This document shows positions 16,437 to 23,940 of a stretch of DNA of 47,876 bases, piece by piece. Numbering within the stretch: the first letter of the stretch is position 1; every line of letters begins with the position of its first letter. The translations under genes were made by a program, and so were the position numbers. Origin of the DNA: Pseudolysinimonas_A sp044239695 (GTDB lineage Bacteria; Actinomycetota; Actinomycetes; Actinomycetales; Microbacteriaceae); NCBI RefSeq assembly GCF_044239695.1, contig NZ_JBIIAW010000011.1:1-47876 (forward strand), given 5' to 3'. The notes below the pieces were generated by a model, which was not told where the DNA came from, searched no databases, and saw only the letters and a program-made list of their open reading frames with translations.

Positions 16437-17387
16437 ATGACGATCTCAGGACCCGCGAACACCTTCGATGACGTGGTCGCCGGGGGCGATTTCTCGCTTC
16501 GGCAGCTGACGCACTTCGTCGCCGTCGCCGAACACGGGACGATCAGCGGAGCCGCCGAGAGTCTGTTCATGTCACCGTCCGCGGTCGCGGCATCGATCTC
16601 GGAACTCGAGAGGGTGCTCGGATCGGAGTTGCTGGTGAGACGGCGAGCGCAAGGGGTCACCGTCACCCCGACCGGAACCCAGGTCCTCGCGAGCGCGCGC
16701 CGTCTGCTCGCCGACGCGTCCGAGCTCGCCTACATGGCGCGCGGACGCGGTGGCGACCTCGTCGGGCCGCTCGTCATCGGATGCTTCGTGACGCTCGCGC
16801 CGACCGTGCTCCCCCGACTACTCGAGGATTTCGCCCGACTTCACCCGAAGGTGCAAGTCGACTTCGTCGAGGCGCCGCAGGACCGCCTTCAGCAGGCACT
16901 CTCAGCGGGGGAGCTCGACATGGCGGTCATGTACGACATGAACCGCACCGTCCCCCTCGACTCAATCGTTCTCTACGAGCCCCGCGGCTACGCGCTGTTC
17001 GGGGAAGGGCACCCGCTCGCCGACCAGGACACCGTGAAGCTCAGCGACCTTGCGCGCGAACCCCTCGTCCTTTTCGACCAGGCACCGAGCGCGTCCTACG
17101 CGATCAGCGCGTTCGAACAGCACGGGCTCGAACCGAATATCCGTCACCGCACCCACACCTATGAACTGACGCGTTCGATCGTCGCGCGTGGGATCGGGTA
17201 CGCGGTGTTGGTGCAGCGCCCGCCGAACAAGGCGAGTTACGAGGGCCTCCCGATCCTCGAGCGCGAGGTCGACCCGCCGCTTCCCATCTGCCCGGTCATC
17301 CTGGCGTGGCCCCATGGCGCGAAGCTCTCACCCCGAGCACAGGGCCTCGTCGAGCTTGCGCGCCAGCAGTACCCGCGCGACGCCTGA
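16437..17387 (+). CDS. LysR-family regulator of the flavin monooxygenase operon
   Basis: The protein has 316 residues. The winged helix-turn-helix covers residues 20-79 ('FSLRQLTHFVAVAEHGTISG', 'MSPSAVAASISELERVLG'). The effector domain follows from about 108 ('GPLVIGCFVTLAPTVLPRLL'), with 'DMAVMYD' and 'IVARGIGYAVLVQRP' in the usual places. It would activate the divergent monooxygenase operon when the substrate or a product binds. GAGGAGCACC precedes the ATG. It has an N-terminal extension of about 19 residues before the helix-turn-helix. It ends 30 bases before the stop of the convergent HtaA-like gene. Some CGA and CTA codons are used, slightly unlike the strongly biased genes to the left. 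Confidence 0.92.
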   Translation: MTISGPANTFDDVVAGGDFSLRQLTHFVAVAEHGTISGAAESLFMSPSAVAASISELERVLGSELLVRRRAQGVTVTPTGTQVLASARRLLADASELAYMARGRGGDLVGPLVIGCFVTLAPTVLPRLLEDFARLHPKVQVDFVEAPQDRLQQALSAGELDMAVMYDMNRTVPLDSIVLYEPRGYALFGEGHPLADQDTVKLSDLAREPLVLFDQAPSASYAISAFEQHGLEPNIRHRTHTYELTRSIVARGIGYAVLVQRPPNKASYEGLPILEREVDPPLPICPVILAWPHGAKLSPRAQGLVELARQQYPRDA

Positions 17388-17409
17388 GGGGATACCTCGC
17401 CGGCGCCGG

Positions 17410-17423
17410 CGCTGACGTCAGCG
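17410..17423. terminator. Perfect 14-base palindrome between convergent genes
   Basis: CGCTGACGTCAGCG is self-complementary and overlaps the stop codon of the HtaA-like gene. It is preceded by a second GC-rich palindrome (CGCCGGCGCCGGCG, 17399-17412). Together they could form a compact terminator for the LysR transcript and for the minus-strand operon. Without a loop or U-run the call is weak. Confidence 0.35.
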
Positions 17424-17885
17424 GGCAGCGACCGGCTGGCGGCCGTCGGGGAAGCTCGCGACGATCGGATCGATCAGGGCACCCGACGCGTACGCTCCGT
17501 TGAACAGATCGCATGACTCATCGGTCAGACGTGGCTCCGCGATCACCAGGATGACGACCCCGTCGACGACCTCCCGCACGAAGGCGCCACGCGCGAAGCT
17601 CATCCGCCCTCGGGGCTCCTCGAAATCGTCGGCGATGCTGATAAGCGCTTCGCCGTCGTGGAGCGTGATCTCCGGGTCTTCGATGAACACGTGAAGGAGC
17701 CCCGAGTGGCCAGTGAAGTCGACACGGCCGCGGTAGGCGATGGTCGTCTCATCCTGGTGGGAGAACGGGAAGTCGAACCCGTCCGCGCGCACGGTAGTCC
17801 CCACAGCCTGGACTCCGCCGTCGGGCAATCCCTCGACGTAGCGACGGAACCGACTGACGATGGGCCAGGCCAGGCCGATGTTCAC
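17418..17885 (-). CDS. HtaA-domain protein 1, no signal peptide
   Basis: The protein has 155 residues and covers one HtaA (PF04213-type) domain. 'AWPIVSRFRRYVEGLPDGG' opens it. 'YRGRVDFTGHSGLLHVFIED' (51-70) is the core, and 'LFNGAYASGALIDP' (127-140) the C-terminal signature. HtaA domains are known as surface haem-binding modules in corynebacteria, where (from memory) a Tyr, His and Tyr are needed. Here Tyr16, His60 and Tyr132 sit in those places. Unlike the known proteins there is no signal peptide, sortase motif or membrane anchor, so it should be cytosolic. The GTG start overlaps the P450 stop (GTGA), so it is made together with the P450. It is a paralogue of the protein at 20278-20769. 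Function unknown; haem handling is a hypothesis. Confidence 0.72.
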   Translation of the reverse strand: MNIGLAWPIVSRFRRYVEGLPDGGVQAVGTTVRADGFDFPFSHQDETTIAYRGRVDFTGHSGLLHVFIEDPEITLHDGEALISIADDFEEPRGRMSFARGAFVREVVDGVVILVIAEPRLTDESCDLFNGAYASGALIDPIVASFPDGRQPVAAR

Positions 17886-19102
17886 GCGAGAGCAAGTCGC
17901 AGCGGCAGGGACGCGGTCGCGTGCAACGTGTTGTTGAGGTGCCGACGGATAGGCCCCGCCGGCTCGATCGCCCGCACACGGGCAGCGAGGGCCTTCAGCA
18001 GTGCAGTCGCCTCCAGGCGCGCAACATGCTGACCGACGCACTGGTGGATCCCCATCCCGAATCCGACATGGCCGGAGGGGTCGCGGCCGAGGTCGAAGTC
18101 GTCCGGGTGATCCCAGTGGCGCGGGTCCCGGTTCGCCGACCCGAGGAACATGAGAATCTTCTGGCCGTCGGGGACCACCGTTCCGCCGATCCGAACGTCA
18201 CCGTTCGCGGTGCGGAAGAACGTCTGCACCGGCGACTCGAGTCGTATCGCCTCGTCGAACGCACGACGAGCGAGCGAGGGTTCCGCCCGCAACGCCGCCC
18301 ACTGGTTCGGAGCATTGGCGACGGCGTGGAGAACTGCGCTCAAGGCATGAATCGTGGTGTCGACGCCTGCCGTCAGAATCGACCGGATGATCAGCGGCGC
18401 CTGCTGCTCCGTGATGTCGCCGCGATCGGCGGCGGCCCACACGGAGGCGCCGATCCCGGTCGGATCGAGTCGATCGCGCTCGCATTGACGAGCGATCCAC
18501 GCGGCGTGCTCAGAGACTCCGACGCTGCCCGCCTCCACGAGGAAGTTGTGCGGACCGAACGCGTTGAAGACGAAGTCGCCATAGGGCAGCAGATGCTCGC
18601 GGCCATCGCGTTCGAGGCCGACAGCGTCCGGGAAGACGCGCAACGGGAAGGCCTCCGTGATCGTGGGGACTGCGTCGATCTCGAGGACACCATCGACGGC
18701 ATCGGCGAGAAGCTCCTCGACGTGCCGCTCGGCCGCCGCCTCCCAGATCGGGACATAGGCGCGCAACGAGCGGGGACTGAGAATCTTCGCGAGGGACGCC
18801 CGAGGTGCGTTGTGGGCTGGCGGGTCGGCCTCGAGGAGCAAACTCGGCGGACGCCAGGGCTGTTCCTTCCGGAAGTTGCTCACTCCGACGCCGGCGCTCG
18901 AGATGAACTGTTGCCAGTCGGTGAGGGCAGCGTGCACCGTCGCATACCGACCCATCGCGTAGACACCGTAGCGCTCGAGAAAGACGACTTCGCCTGCGTC
19001 GCGGAGGCGTTCGTGAAAGGGCGCGGGCTCGTCGAGCAGTTCGGCCGAGAACGGATCCTCGTCGCTCAGAGGAAGTGATGGGGGTGCGATGGGCAGGGTC
19101 AC
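17882..19102 (-). CDS. Cytochrome P450, CYP199-like (para-substituted benzoate type)
   Basis: The protein has 406 residues. P450 marks: I-helix 'AGVDTT' (245-250), ExxR as 'EAIR' (284-287), and haem loop 'FGMGIHQCVG' with Cys355. The sequence closely resembles the CYP199A family: 'PWRPPSLLLEADPPAHNAPR', 'FPLRVFPDAVGLERDGREHLL', 'ESPVQTFFRTANGDV' and 'FLGSANRDPRHWDHPDDFDL'. In CYP199A4 an Arg/Ser pair and a second Arg/Ser pair hold the substrate carboxylate (from memory R92, S95, R243, S244). Arg84, Ser87, Arg240 and Ser241 match here. Likely reactions are O-demethylation or hydroxylation of a 4-substituted benzoate such as 4-methoxybenzoate. The reductase gene lies 12 bases upstream and HtaA-1 overlaps downstream. 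The exact substrate is unproven. Confidence 0.88.
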   Translation of the reverse strand: MTLPIAPPSLPLSDEDPFSAELLDEPAPFHERLRDAGEVVFLERYGVYAMGRYATVHAALTDWQQFISSAGVGVSNFRKEQPWRPPSLLLEADPPAHNAPRASLAKILSPRSLRAYVPIWEAAAERHVEELLADAVDGVLEIDAVPTITEAFPLRVFPDAVGLERDGREHLLPYGDFVFNAFGPHNFLVEAGSVGVSEHAAWIARQCERDRLDPTGIGASVWAAADRGDITEQQAPLIIRSILTAGVDTTIHALSAVLHAVANAPNQWAALRAEPSLARRAFDEAIRLESPVQTFFRTANGDVRIGGTVVPDGQKILMFLGSANRDPRHWDHPDDFDLGRDPSGHVGFGMGIHQCVGQHVARLEATALLKALAARVRAIEPAGPIRRHLNNTLHATASLPLRLALA

Positions 19103-19114
19103 CGGGGGTCCGTT

Positions 19115-20068
19115 TCAGAGATCGAGGACGAGGAGGTCGGAGCGGGAGCGCGACACGCACGGGAACATGCAGGCGTTCGACGAACGCTCCTCTGTGTCCA
19201 GGATCGAATCGCGGTGGTCCGGCACCCCCGACAGGACGTCGGTCTCGCACGTGCCGCACACTCCCTGGCTGCACGACGTGAGGAGTTCCACGCCCGCCGC
19301 ACGCAGGGCGTCGGCCACGTTCTGATCGGGCTGCAGGGTCACCGTGACCCCCGAAGCGGCTGCTTCTACCTGGTAGGCCGTGGCTCGCGCCGGCTGACCA
19401 GCATCCTTGGCCGCGAAGCGCTCCATGCGCACCCATCCCGGCCTCCACGCGGCCGTCAGCCGTTCGACTTCGTCGAGAAGACGTTCCGGCCCGCAGACGT
19501 AGACCTTGACGTCCGGGTCGAAGTCGCCGAGCCACGCCTCGAGGTCCAGTCGGCCGAACTCATCGGCCGGGTGTGCCTCGAGCCGACCCCCCAGACCTGC
19601 CAGAGCGTCGAGGTGAGCCATCGTCGCGCGCCGCCGCCCCAGGTACAGCAGCGAGATGTCACTTCCGAGTTCGACGGCCGCGCTCACCATCGGGAGGATC
19701 GGCGTGATTCCGATCCCTCCCGCAATGAATCGGTATCGGGGCGAGGGAACGAGTGCGAAGTTGTTCCGCGGCCCACCGAACCCGACGAGGTCGCCGATCT
19801 GCAGATAGTCATGGATGTAGGACGATCCACCTCGCCCCTCGTCGTCACGCAGAACCGAGACCCGATACTCATGGCTGACCGACGGATGACCGCACAAAGA
19901 ATACTGGCGGGTGGTGCCATCGGCGAGGACGAGATCGATGTGGGCTCCAGGTGTCCAATCGGGCAGGCGACCTCCCTCGGGCCGCTCCAGGGTCAACTCG
20001 ACGACTCCCTCGGCCACCGTTGCCCGGTCGGCAACCCGCAGCCGCGTCTCAGAATGCGAGGCGATCAT
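19115..20068 (-). CDS. Phthalate-dioxygenase-type reductase with C-terminal [2Fe-2S] domain
   Basis: The protein has 317 residues in three parts. The flavin domain carries 'RQYSLCGHP' (54-62), the NAD(P)H domain carries 'GGIGITPILPM' (117-127) and 'YVCGPERLLDEV', and the plant-type ferredoxin domain has Cys266, Cys271, Cys274 and Cys304 as cluster ligands. This single-chain order (flavin, NADH, Fe-S) is that of PDR, VanB and GcoB-like reductases. It can pass electrons from NADH straight to an oxygenase. The P450 starts 12 bases after it, so a two-protein P450 system is likely. No separate ferredoxin gene is nearby. CYP199A4 itself uses a separate ferredoxin and ferredoxin reductase, so this pairing differs. 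Confidence 0.92.
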   Translation of the reverse strand: MIASHSETRLRVADRATVAEGVVELTLERPEGGRLPDWTPGAHIDLVLADGTTRQYSLCGHPSVSHEYRVSVLRDDEGRGGSSYIHDYLQIGDLVGFGGPRNNFALVPSPRYRFIAGGIGITPILPMVSAAVELGSDISLLYLGRRRATMAHLDALAGLGGRLEAHPADEFGRLDLEAWLGDFDPDVKVYVCGPERLLDEVERLTAAWRPGWVRMERFAAKDAGQPARATAYQVEAAASGVTVTLQPDQNVADALRAAGVELLTSCSQGVCGTCETDVLSGVPDHRDSILDTEERSSNACMFPCVSRSRSDLLVLDL

Positions 20069-20074
20069 CGGCGC

Positions 20075-20281
20075 TCAGGCGACCTTCTCGCCGTGTGCGG
20101 CGAGGGACGCGAGGTGGGGGCACAAGGATGTCGCCGGACCGACAGAGTCGTGGATGCGGGCGCTTGCGTCGGTCGTGCAGGTCCCGGTGCCACCGCGCGC
20201 GATCGCATCCATCACCGCGGGGGCGAGGCCGGCAGCCGGGGTGTTGATCCACTTCCTGGGCTTGGCGCGCGCCATCTTCAT
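20075..20281 (-). CDS. Unknown 68-residue Cys/His protein in the P450 operon
   Basis: I do not recognise this protein. Its ATG overlaps the stop of the upstream HtaA gene (ATGA), and the reductase starts 6 bases after its stop, so it sits firmly inside the operon. Third codon positions are almost all G or C, which supports coding. The N-terminus is basic ('MARAKPRKWINTPAAGLAP'). The C-terminal half has Cys35, Cys54 and three His (44, 56 and 63), including 'CPHLASLAAHG', which might bind a metal or haem. There is no signal peptide or membrane segment. The 'PRKWI' stretch also opens the MpaB-like protein at 23941. An accessory, assembly or regulatory peptide is possible; no function can be assigned. 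Confidence 0.65.
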   Translation of the reverse strand: MKMARAKPRKWINTPAAGLAPAVMDAIARGGTGTCTTDASARIHDSVGPATSLCPHLASLAAHGEKVA

Positions 20282-20769
20282 ACGCCCTTCGGGGTGAGGG
20301 CCGACGGCGATGTCGGCCGGTAGGTGATCGGGGAGACCGCATCTCCGGCGGAGTAGTTCGGTCCGAGCCAGGCCGCGCCGTCGGCCGTGAGGTGCGCCGC
20401 CTCGTCGTGCCAGCCATGAGGGTCGAGCTGGCCGCGTTCGACGACGGCCACGAAGAGCCGCTCATCTCGGAGGTCCGAGGCGACGCTGAGAACCACCCGC
20501 GACTGATCGAAGTGGAGCCGCGGATCGCGGACGGTGACACGGAGCAGTCCGCCGTGTCCGGTGATCTGAGCGGTCCCGGCGAAGCGCACCTCGTCTCCGG
20601 ACATCTCGATCAGGGGGAACCAGAACCGGGGAGGGTGGGTCTTGGGAACGATGTCGGCGATGCCGTCGACCGCGATGACACCGTCCGGAAGACCATCGAC
20701 GTAGGCGGTCAGGCTGTCGCGGACACCCCATTCGAGTCCTGGCTTCTGACGTTTGCGCGTGAACAGCAT
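20278..20769 (-). CDS. HtaA-domain protein 2, no signal peptide
   Basis: The protein has 163 residues and is a paralogue of the protein at 17418-17885, with the same single HtaA-type domain: 'LEWGVRDSLTAYVDGLPDG' (12-30), 'FAGTAQITGHGGLLRVTVRD' (63-82) and 'LTADGAAWLGPNYSAGDAVS' (127-146). Tyr23, His72 and Tyr139 match the Tyr-His-Tyr set linked to haem binding in surface HtaA proteins. The N-terminus (MLFTRKRQKP) is basic but has no hydrophobic signal. A strong hairpin separates it from the aldehyde dehydrogenase gene upstream, and it overlaps the 68-residue gene downstream. No good ribosome-binding site precedes the ATG. A haem chaperone, sensor or small-molecule carrier are all open; only the fold is reasonably sure. 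Confidence 0.75.
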   Translation of the reverse strand: MLFTRKRQKPGLEWGVRDSLTAYVDGLPDGVIAVDGIADIVPKTHPPRFWFPLIEMSGDEVRFAGTAQITGHGGLLRVTVRDPRLHFDQSRVVLSVASDLRDERLFVAVVERGQLDPHGWHDEAAHLTADGAAWLGPNYSAGDAVSPITYRPTSPSALTPKGV

Positions 20770-20794
20770 CGGTGTGGTGTCGTCTCGTCCTGGG

Positions 20795-20830
20795 CTTTCC
20801 GGACGGGAAGTCGCCTTCCCGTCCGGAAAG
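20795..20830 (-). terminator. Perfect 16-base-pair hairpin after the aldehyde dehydrogenase gene
   Basis: CTTTCCGGACGGGAAG (20795-20810) pairs perfectly with CTTCCCGTCCGGAAAG (20815-20830) around a TCGC tetraloop. It begins 6 bases after the aldehyde dehydrogenase stop and lies in the 66-base gap before HtaA-2. There is no U-run outside the stem, so it could be a partial terminator that splits the operon in two expression levels. Confidence 0.8.
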
Positions 20831-20835
20831 ATTGT

Positions 20836-22308
20836 TCAGGCGAAGTGGTAGATCGACTTGACCTGCTGGTAAGCCGCCAGACCTTCGGCCCCGAACTCCT
20901 TGCCGTATCCGCTCTGCTTGACACCGCCGAACGGCGCGCTCAGCTCGGGGATATAGCCGTTGATGCCGATCGTTCCGGTCTCGACCGCGCGCGCGACCCC
21001 CATGGCGCGGTCGGGGTCGGCCGACCAGACCGAACCACCCAGGCCGTACTCGGAATCGCTGGCGATCCGGATCGCGTCCGCGTCGTCGTCGTAGCCGATG
21101 ACGGTCAGAACGGGCCCGAAGATCTCCTCCTGGGCGATCCGCGCGGTGTTGTCGACGTCCGCGAAGAGCGTCGGCCGCACGAAATGGCCGCGGTCCCAGC
21201 CGTCGGGGCGACCGCTGCCGCCGACGACAACGCGACCGCCTTCGCTCTTGCCGATCTCGATGTAGTTCGCAACGCGTTCCTGCTGCGCCTTGCTCGCCAT
21301 CGGCCCGAAGAGCGTCGCATCCTCGAGCGGGTCTCCGAGCGGCGAGTACTGCATCAGCGCCGCGAGCACGTCGACGACCTCGTCGTACCGCTTGCGCGGC
21401 GCGAGCACCCGAGTGCCGAGGAAGCAGACCTGCCCGTTGTTGGCGAGCGTCGCCGTGAAGAAGCTCTGGCCGATCTTCTGCAGATCGAGGTCGGCGTCGT
21501 CGAGGATGATCGCCGCCGACTTGCCGCCGAGCTCGAGGCTCACCGGGCGGAGAAGCTCGGCGCAGGCCTTGGCGACCGCGCGACCGCCGACGGTGGAGCC
21601 GGTGAAGGCGACCTTGTCGATGCCGGGGTGAGACACGATGTAGGCGCCGAGGTCGCGACCTCCGGGGAGGATGCTGACCACGCCCTCCGGGACACCCGCG
21701 GCGGAGATCGCGTCGGCGAGGATGAACGCGTCGAGGACGGTCTCCGGTGAGGGCTTGAGAACGATCGAGTTGCCGGCGGCGAGCGCAGGCGCCAGCTTCG
21801 TCATCGTGAGCGACTGCGGGACGTTCCACGGGATGATCCCGGCGACCACTCCGATGGGCGTGCGACGGATCGTGGTGCTCTTCAGGAAGAGACCCGGTCG
21901 CTGCTCTTCGACCGGCTGCGTGCGGATCAAGTCGGCGTAGAAGCGGAGGGTCGCGGACGGATAGGCCGCCTCGAGAGCGCGGGCGATCGTGATGGGCATG
22001 CCGTTCTGCTGCGAGATCGCGCGAACGGTCTCCTCGGAACGCGCATCGACCTCGTCGGCGAGCCGCTCGATGACGGCCGCGCGGTCGGCGGGGTCCCAGG
22101 TGGACCATCCTCGAGGGTCGTCGAACGCACGACGCGCGGCGGCGACGGCGCGATCGACGTCGGCCTCGGTGGCCTCGGGAACCGAGCCGATGACCTCTTC
22201 GGTCGTGGCGGATCGGACGGTGATGCGGCGATCGGATGCGGGCTTCTGCCAGACGCCGCCGATGAACAACTCAGCGCGATCGACGTTGGTGGCCGTGGTG
22301 AGGCTCAT
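20836..22308 (-). CDS. NAD(P)+-dependent aldehyde dehydrogenase
   Basis: The protein has 490 residues, the normal length. Catalytic marks: 'IIPWNVPQSL' with Asn162, 'FTGSTVGGRAVAKA' for cofactor binding, Glu259 in 'LELGGKS' and nucleophile Cys295 in 'NNGQVCFLG'. It ends with 'PFGGVKQSGYGKEFGAEGL'. It oxidises an aldehyde to the acid. The ATG at 22308 follows GAAGGAGAGATC, a strong ribosome-binding site; the longer reading has no family match. Upstream is the PucR regulator on the same strand, and downstream the HtaA/P450 genes. If the P450 acts on para-substituted benzoates, this enzyme could make that acid from the aldehyde (for example anisaldehyde). That is inference from order; the substrate may also be terpenoid or aliphatic. 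Confidence 0.92.
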   Translation of the reverse strand: MSLTTATNVDRAELFIGGVWQKPASDRRITVRSATTEEVIGSVPEATEADVDRAVAAARRAFDDPRGWSTWDPADRAAVIERLADEVDARSEETVRAISQQNGMPITIARALEAAYPSATLRFYADLIRTQPVEEQRPGLFLKSTTIRRTPIGVVAGIIPWNVPQSLTMTKLAPALAAGNSIVLKPSPETVLDAFILADAISAAGVPEGVVSILPGGRDLGAYIVSHPGIDKVAFTGSTVGGRAVAKACAELLRPVSLELGGKSAAIILDDADLDLQKIGQSFFTATLANNGQVCFLGTRVLAPRKRYDEVVDVLAALMQYSPLGDPLEDATLFGPMASKAQQERVANYIEIGKSEGGRVVVGGSGRPDGWDRGHFVRPTLFADVDNTARIAQEEIFGPVLTVIGYDDDADAIRIASDSEYGLGGSVWSADPDRAMGVARAVETGTIGINGYIPELSAPFGGVKQSGYGKEFGAEGLAAYQQVKSIYHFA

Positions 22309-22441
22309 GATCTCTCCTTCGGGATCATTCAGGGCAAGGTGCCGAGTCCATCCGGCCACAAACGCGGAAGCCGGTCATCGTCCGCAGGTTCAGAGAATCC
22401 GCCGGACGTTGGTACTGCGGTACGGCGAACGAGTCCGACCG

Positions 22442-23743
22442 TCAGGTCCCGGGCTGCGCGAGCAGATGGGCGATCAACGCCGCGGCGTACAGCTCATGCC
22501 GGCGGGACGCCACCGGCCGCCCGATCGCCTGCTCGATCCGGCGGAGCCGGTAGACGACGGTGTTCCGGTGAATACGGAGTCGTGCCGCCGTCTCGGCGAG
22601 GGACTGGCCGGTCTCGAGGTAGATCCGCAGCGTGTCACGGCTTTCGACGTCGGAGGGCGAGACCCCGACACCGATCTCACCCAGCTCCGTCGCGACGAAC
22701 CACTCCGCGCGCTCGCGATCGCGCAGGAGCAAACTGAGGAAGGCCACGGTACCCGAGTCGGCGATCTCGGGCGCGGCGCCGACGGGGAGGCGTTTCGCGG
22801 CCGAGCCGTACTCACTCGCGAGGAGATGGCTTCGGCGGAAGCCTGTGACGCCCGCCGCGACGGGCCCCACGGCGAGACCGACTTTCGCGGGGTCCCTCGG
22901 AACGCCACGGATCCGCTCGAAGACGACATCGCTCGGTTCTGTTGCGAACGTCAGCCACACCCACAGATCGTGGTCTCCCCCTGGCACCGTCAGAACGGAG
23001 TTGGCGAGAGTTCGGACGCCGATCTGGCGAGCGAGTGCTTCGAGCTGCGATGCGACACCCGCCGCCGGGAACCAGAGCACGAGTGCGAGGTGGTGGGCAT
23101 CCAGATCGATCCCGAGCTCCTCGAACCCGACTGAGCCGCGCACTCCTGGCCGGAGGAGAGCCTCCACCAAAGCGCGCTTGTTCGCCACCGCTTCGCCGGC
23201 GATGCGCGAGTGCTCGACCACGTACTCCGCGACGAACCCGTCGACGACCGAGTCGTACACGGCGGCGCTCGCCGCGAGAACCTGCGGCGCGACGGCCGCC
23301 GCTCGTTCTCCAGCCGACGACAGGAGGTGATCCACCCACCGACGCTCCATGACCCGCATCGACTGGACGACGACCGCAGCATCGATGCCGAGACGTGCCG
23401 CCTCCCCGGCGAAACGGTTCGTGAGCTCGAGAAGACGACGCTCGGGGTCGTCGTGGATGAGACGGAACGCGAACTCGGTGAGAATCCGGCTGGCTGCCCG
23501 AGCCACTTCCGCGTAGGAGACGCGGGAGTCCCCCTCGTTGAGCTGGCTCACCACCGCGACCGTCGCATCCGCTTCAGTCGCCATCCAGCCGAAGAACGAT
23601 GCCGGAAGAACGCGACGCGCCCGGGCCTCCTCGTCCGGATCGAGCAAATGGGCGACCGTCGTGTCGCCGTAGCTGGACACAGCCGCGTCAATCAACCAGG
23701 CGAACGGCGCCGCGGCGCTCGCCTCAGGCCGCTTCACGGTCAT
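22442..23743 (-). CDS. PucR/CdaR-type transcriptional regulator
   Basis: The protein has 433 residues. The C-terminal PucR-type helix-turn-helix (HTH_30) covers about residues 372-425: 'DTLRIYLETGQSLAETAARL' then 'IHRNTVVYRLRRIEQAIGRP'. The middle (about 205-340) resembles the GGDEF-like domain of CdaR/PucR regulators, and the N-terminal 200 residues are helical. Such regulators usually activate nearby catabolic genes in response to the substrate. It lies upstream of the aldehyde dehydrogenase-P450 run and is divergent from the MpaB-like gene, so it probably controls both sides. AAGGAG lies before the ATG. A perfect 16-base palindrome (23776-23791) sits 33 bases upstream and may be its operator. 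Confidence 0.85.
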   Translation of the reverse strand: MTVKRPEASAAAPFAWLIDAAVSSYGDTTVAHLLDPDEEARARRVLPASFFGWMATEADATVAVVSQLNEGDSRVSYAEVARAASRILTEFAFRLIHDDPERRLLELTNRFAGEAARLGIDAAVVVQSMRVMERRWVDHLLSSAGERAAAVAPQVLAASAAVYDSVVDGFVAEYVVEHSRIAGEAVANKRALVEALLRPGVRGSVGFEELGIDLDAHHLALVLWFPAAGVASQLEALARQIGVRTLANSVLTVPGGDHDLWVWLTFATEPSDVVFERIRGVPRDPAKVGLAVGPVAAGVTGFRRSHLLASEYGSAAKRLPVGAAPEIADSGTVAFLSLLLRDRERAEWFVATELGEIGVGVSPSDVESRDTLRIYLETGQSLAETAARLRIHRNTVVYRLRRIEQAIGRPVASRRHELYAAALIAHLLAQPGT

Positions 23744-23775
23744 AGGAGAACTCCTTCGTCCCTTGCTCCGACTTT

Positions 23776-23791
23776 ACGGACCTGGGTCCGT
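23776..23791. promoter_or_regulatory. Perfect 16-base palindrome in the PucR/MpaB divergent gap
   Basis: ACGGACC-TG-GGTCCGT is a perfect inverted repeat, 33 bases from the PucR start and 150 bases from the MpaB-like start. In this position it is a likely operator for autoregulation or divergent control. The rest of the 197-base gap holds one more imperfect repeat (23825-23843) and no reading frame. Confidence 0.55.
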
Positions 23792-23824
23792 CGCGTGGTT
23801 CGAGGTTTCCGTGGAAGAACCGCA

Positions 23825-23843
23825 CTTGGATCGCGGTACCAAG
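23825..23843. promoter_or_regulatory. 19-base inverted repeat upstream of the MpaB-like gene
   Basis: CTTGG (23825-23829) and CCAAG (23839-23843) flank a 9-base centre that is partly symmetrical. It lies about 100 bases before the MpaB-like ATG and could be a second regulator site. Confidence 0.35.
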
Positions 23844-23940
23844 GGTCGCCCGACTTTTTCGTATCGCCGAACGATGCATCGAGTGCCCCGCTCGTCCAGG
23901 CTTACCTCGACCCGGCCACTGTCGCCCGAGGAGGACTCTG

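Noticed and set aside
17418..20769. HtaA-like genes as a haem uptake system
   Set aside because: No signal peptides, anchors, haem ABC transporter genes or iron-box motif are near; the context is catabolic.
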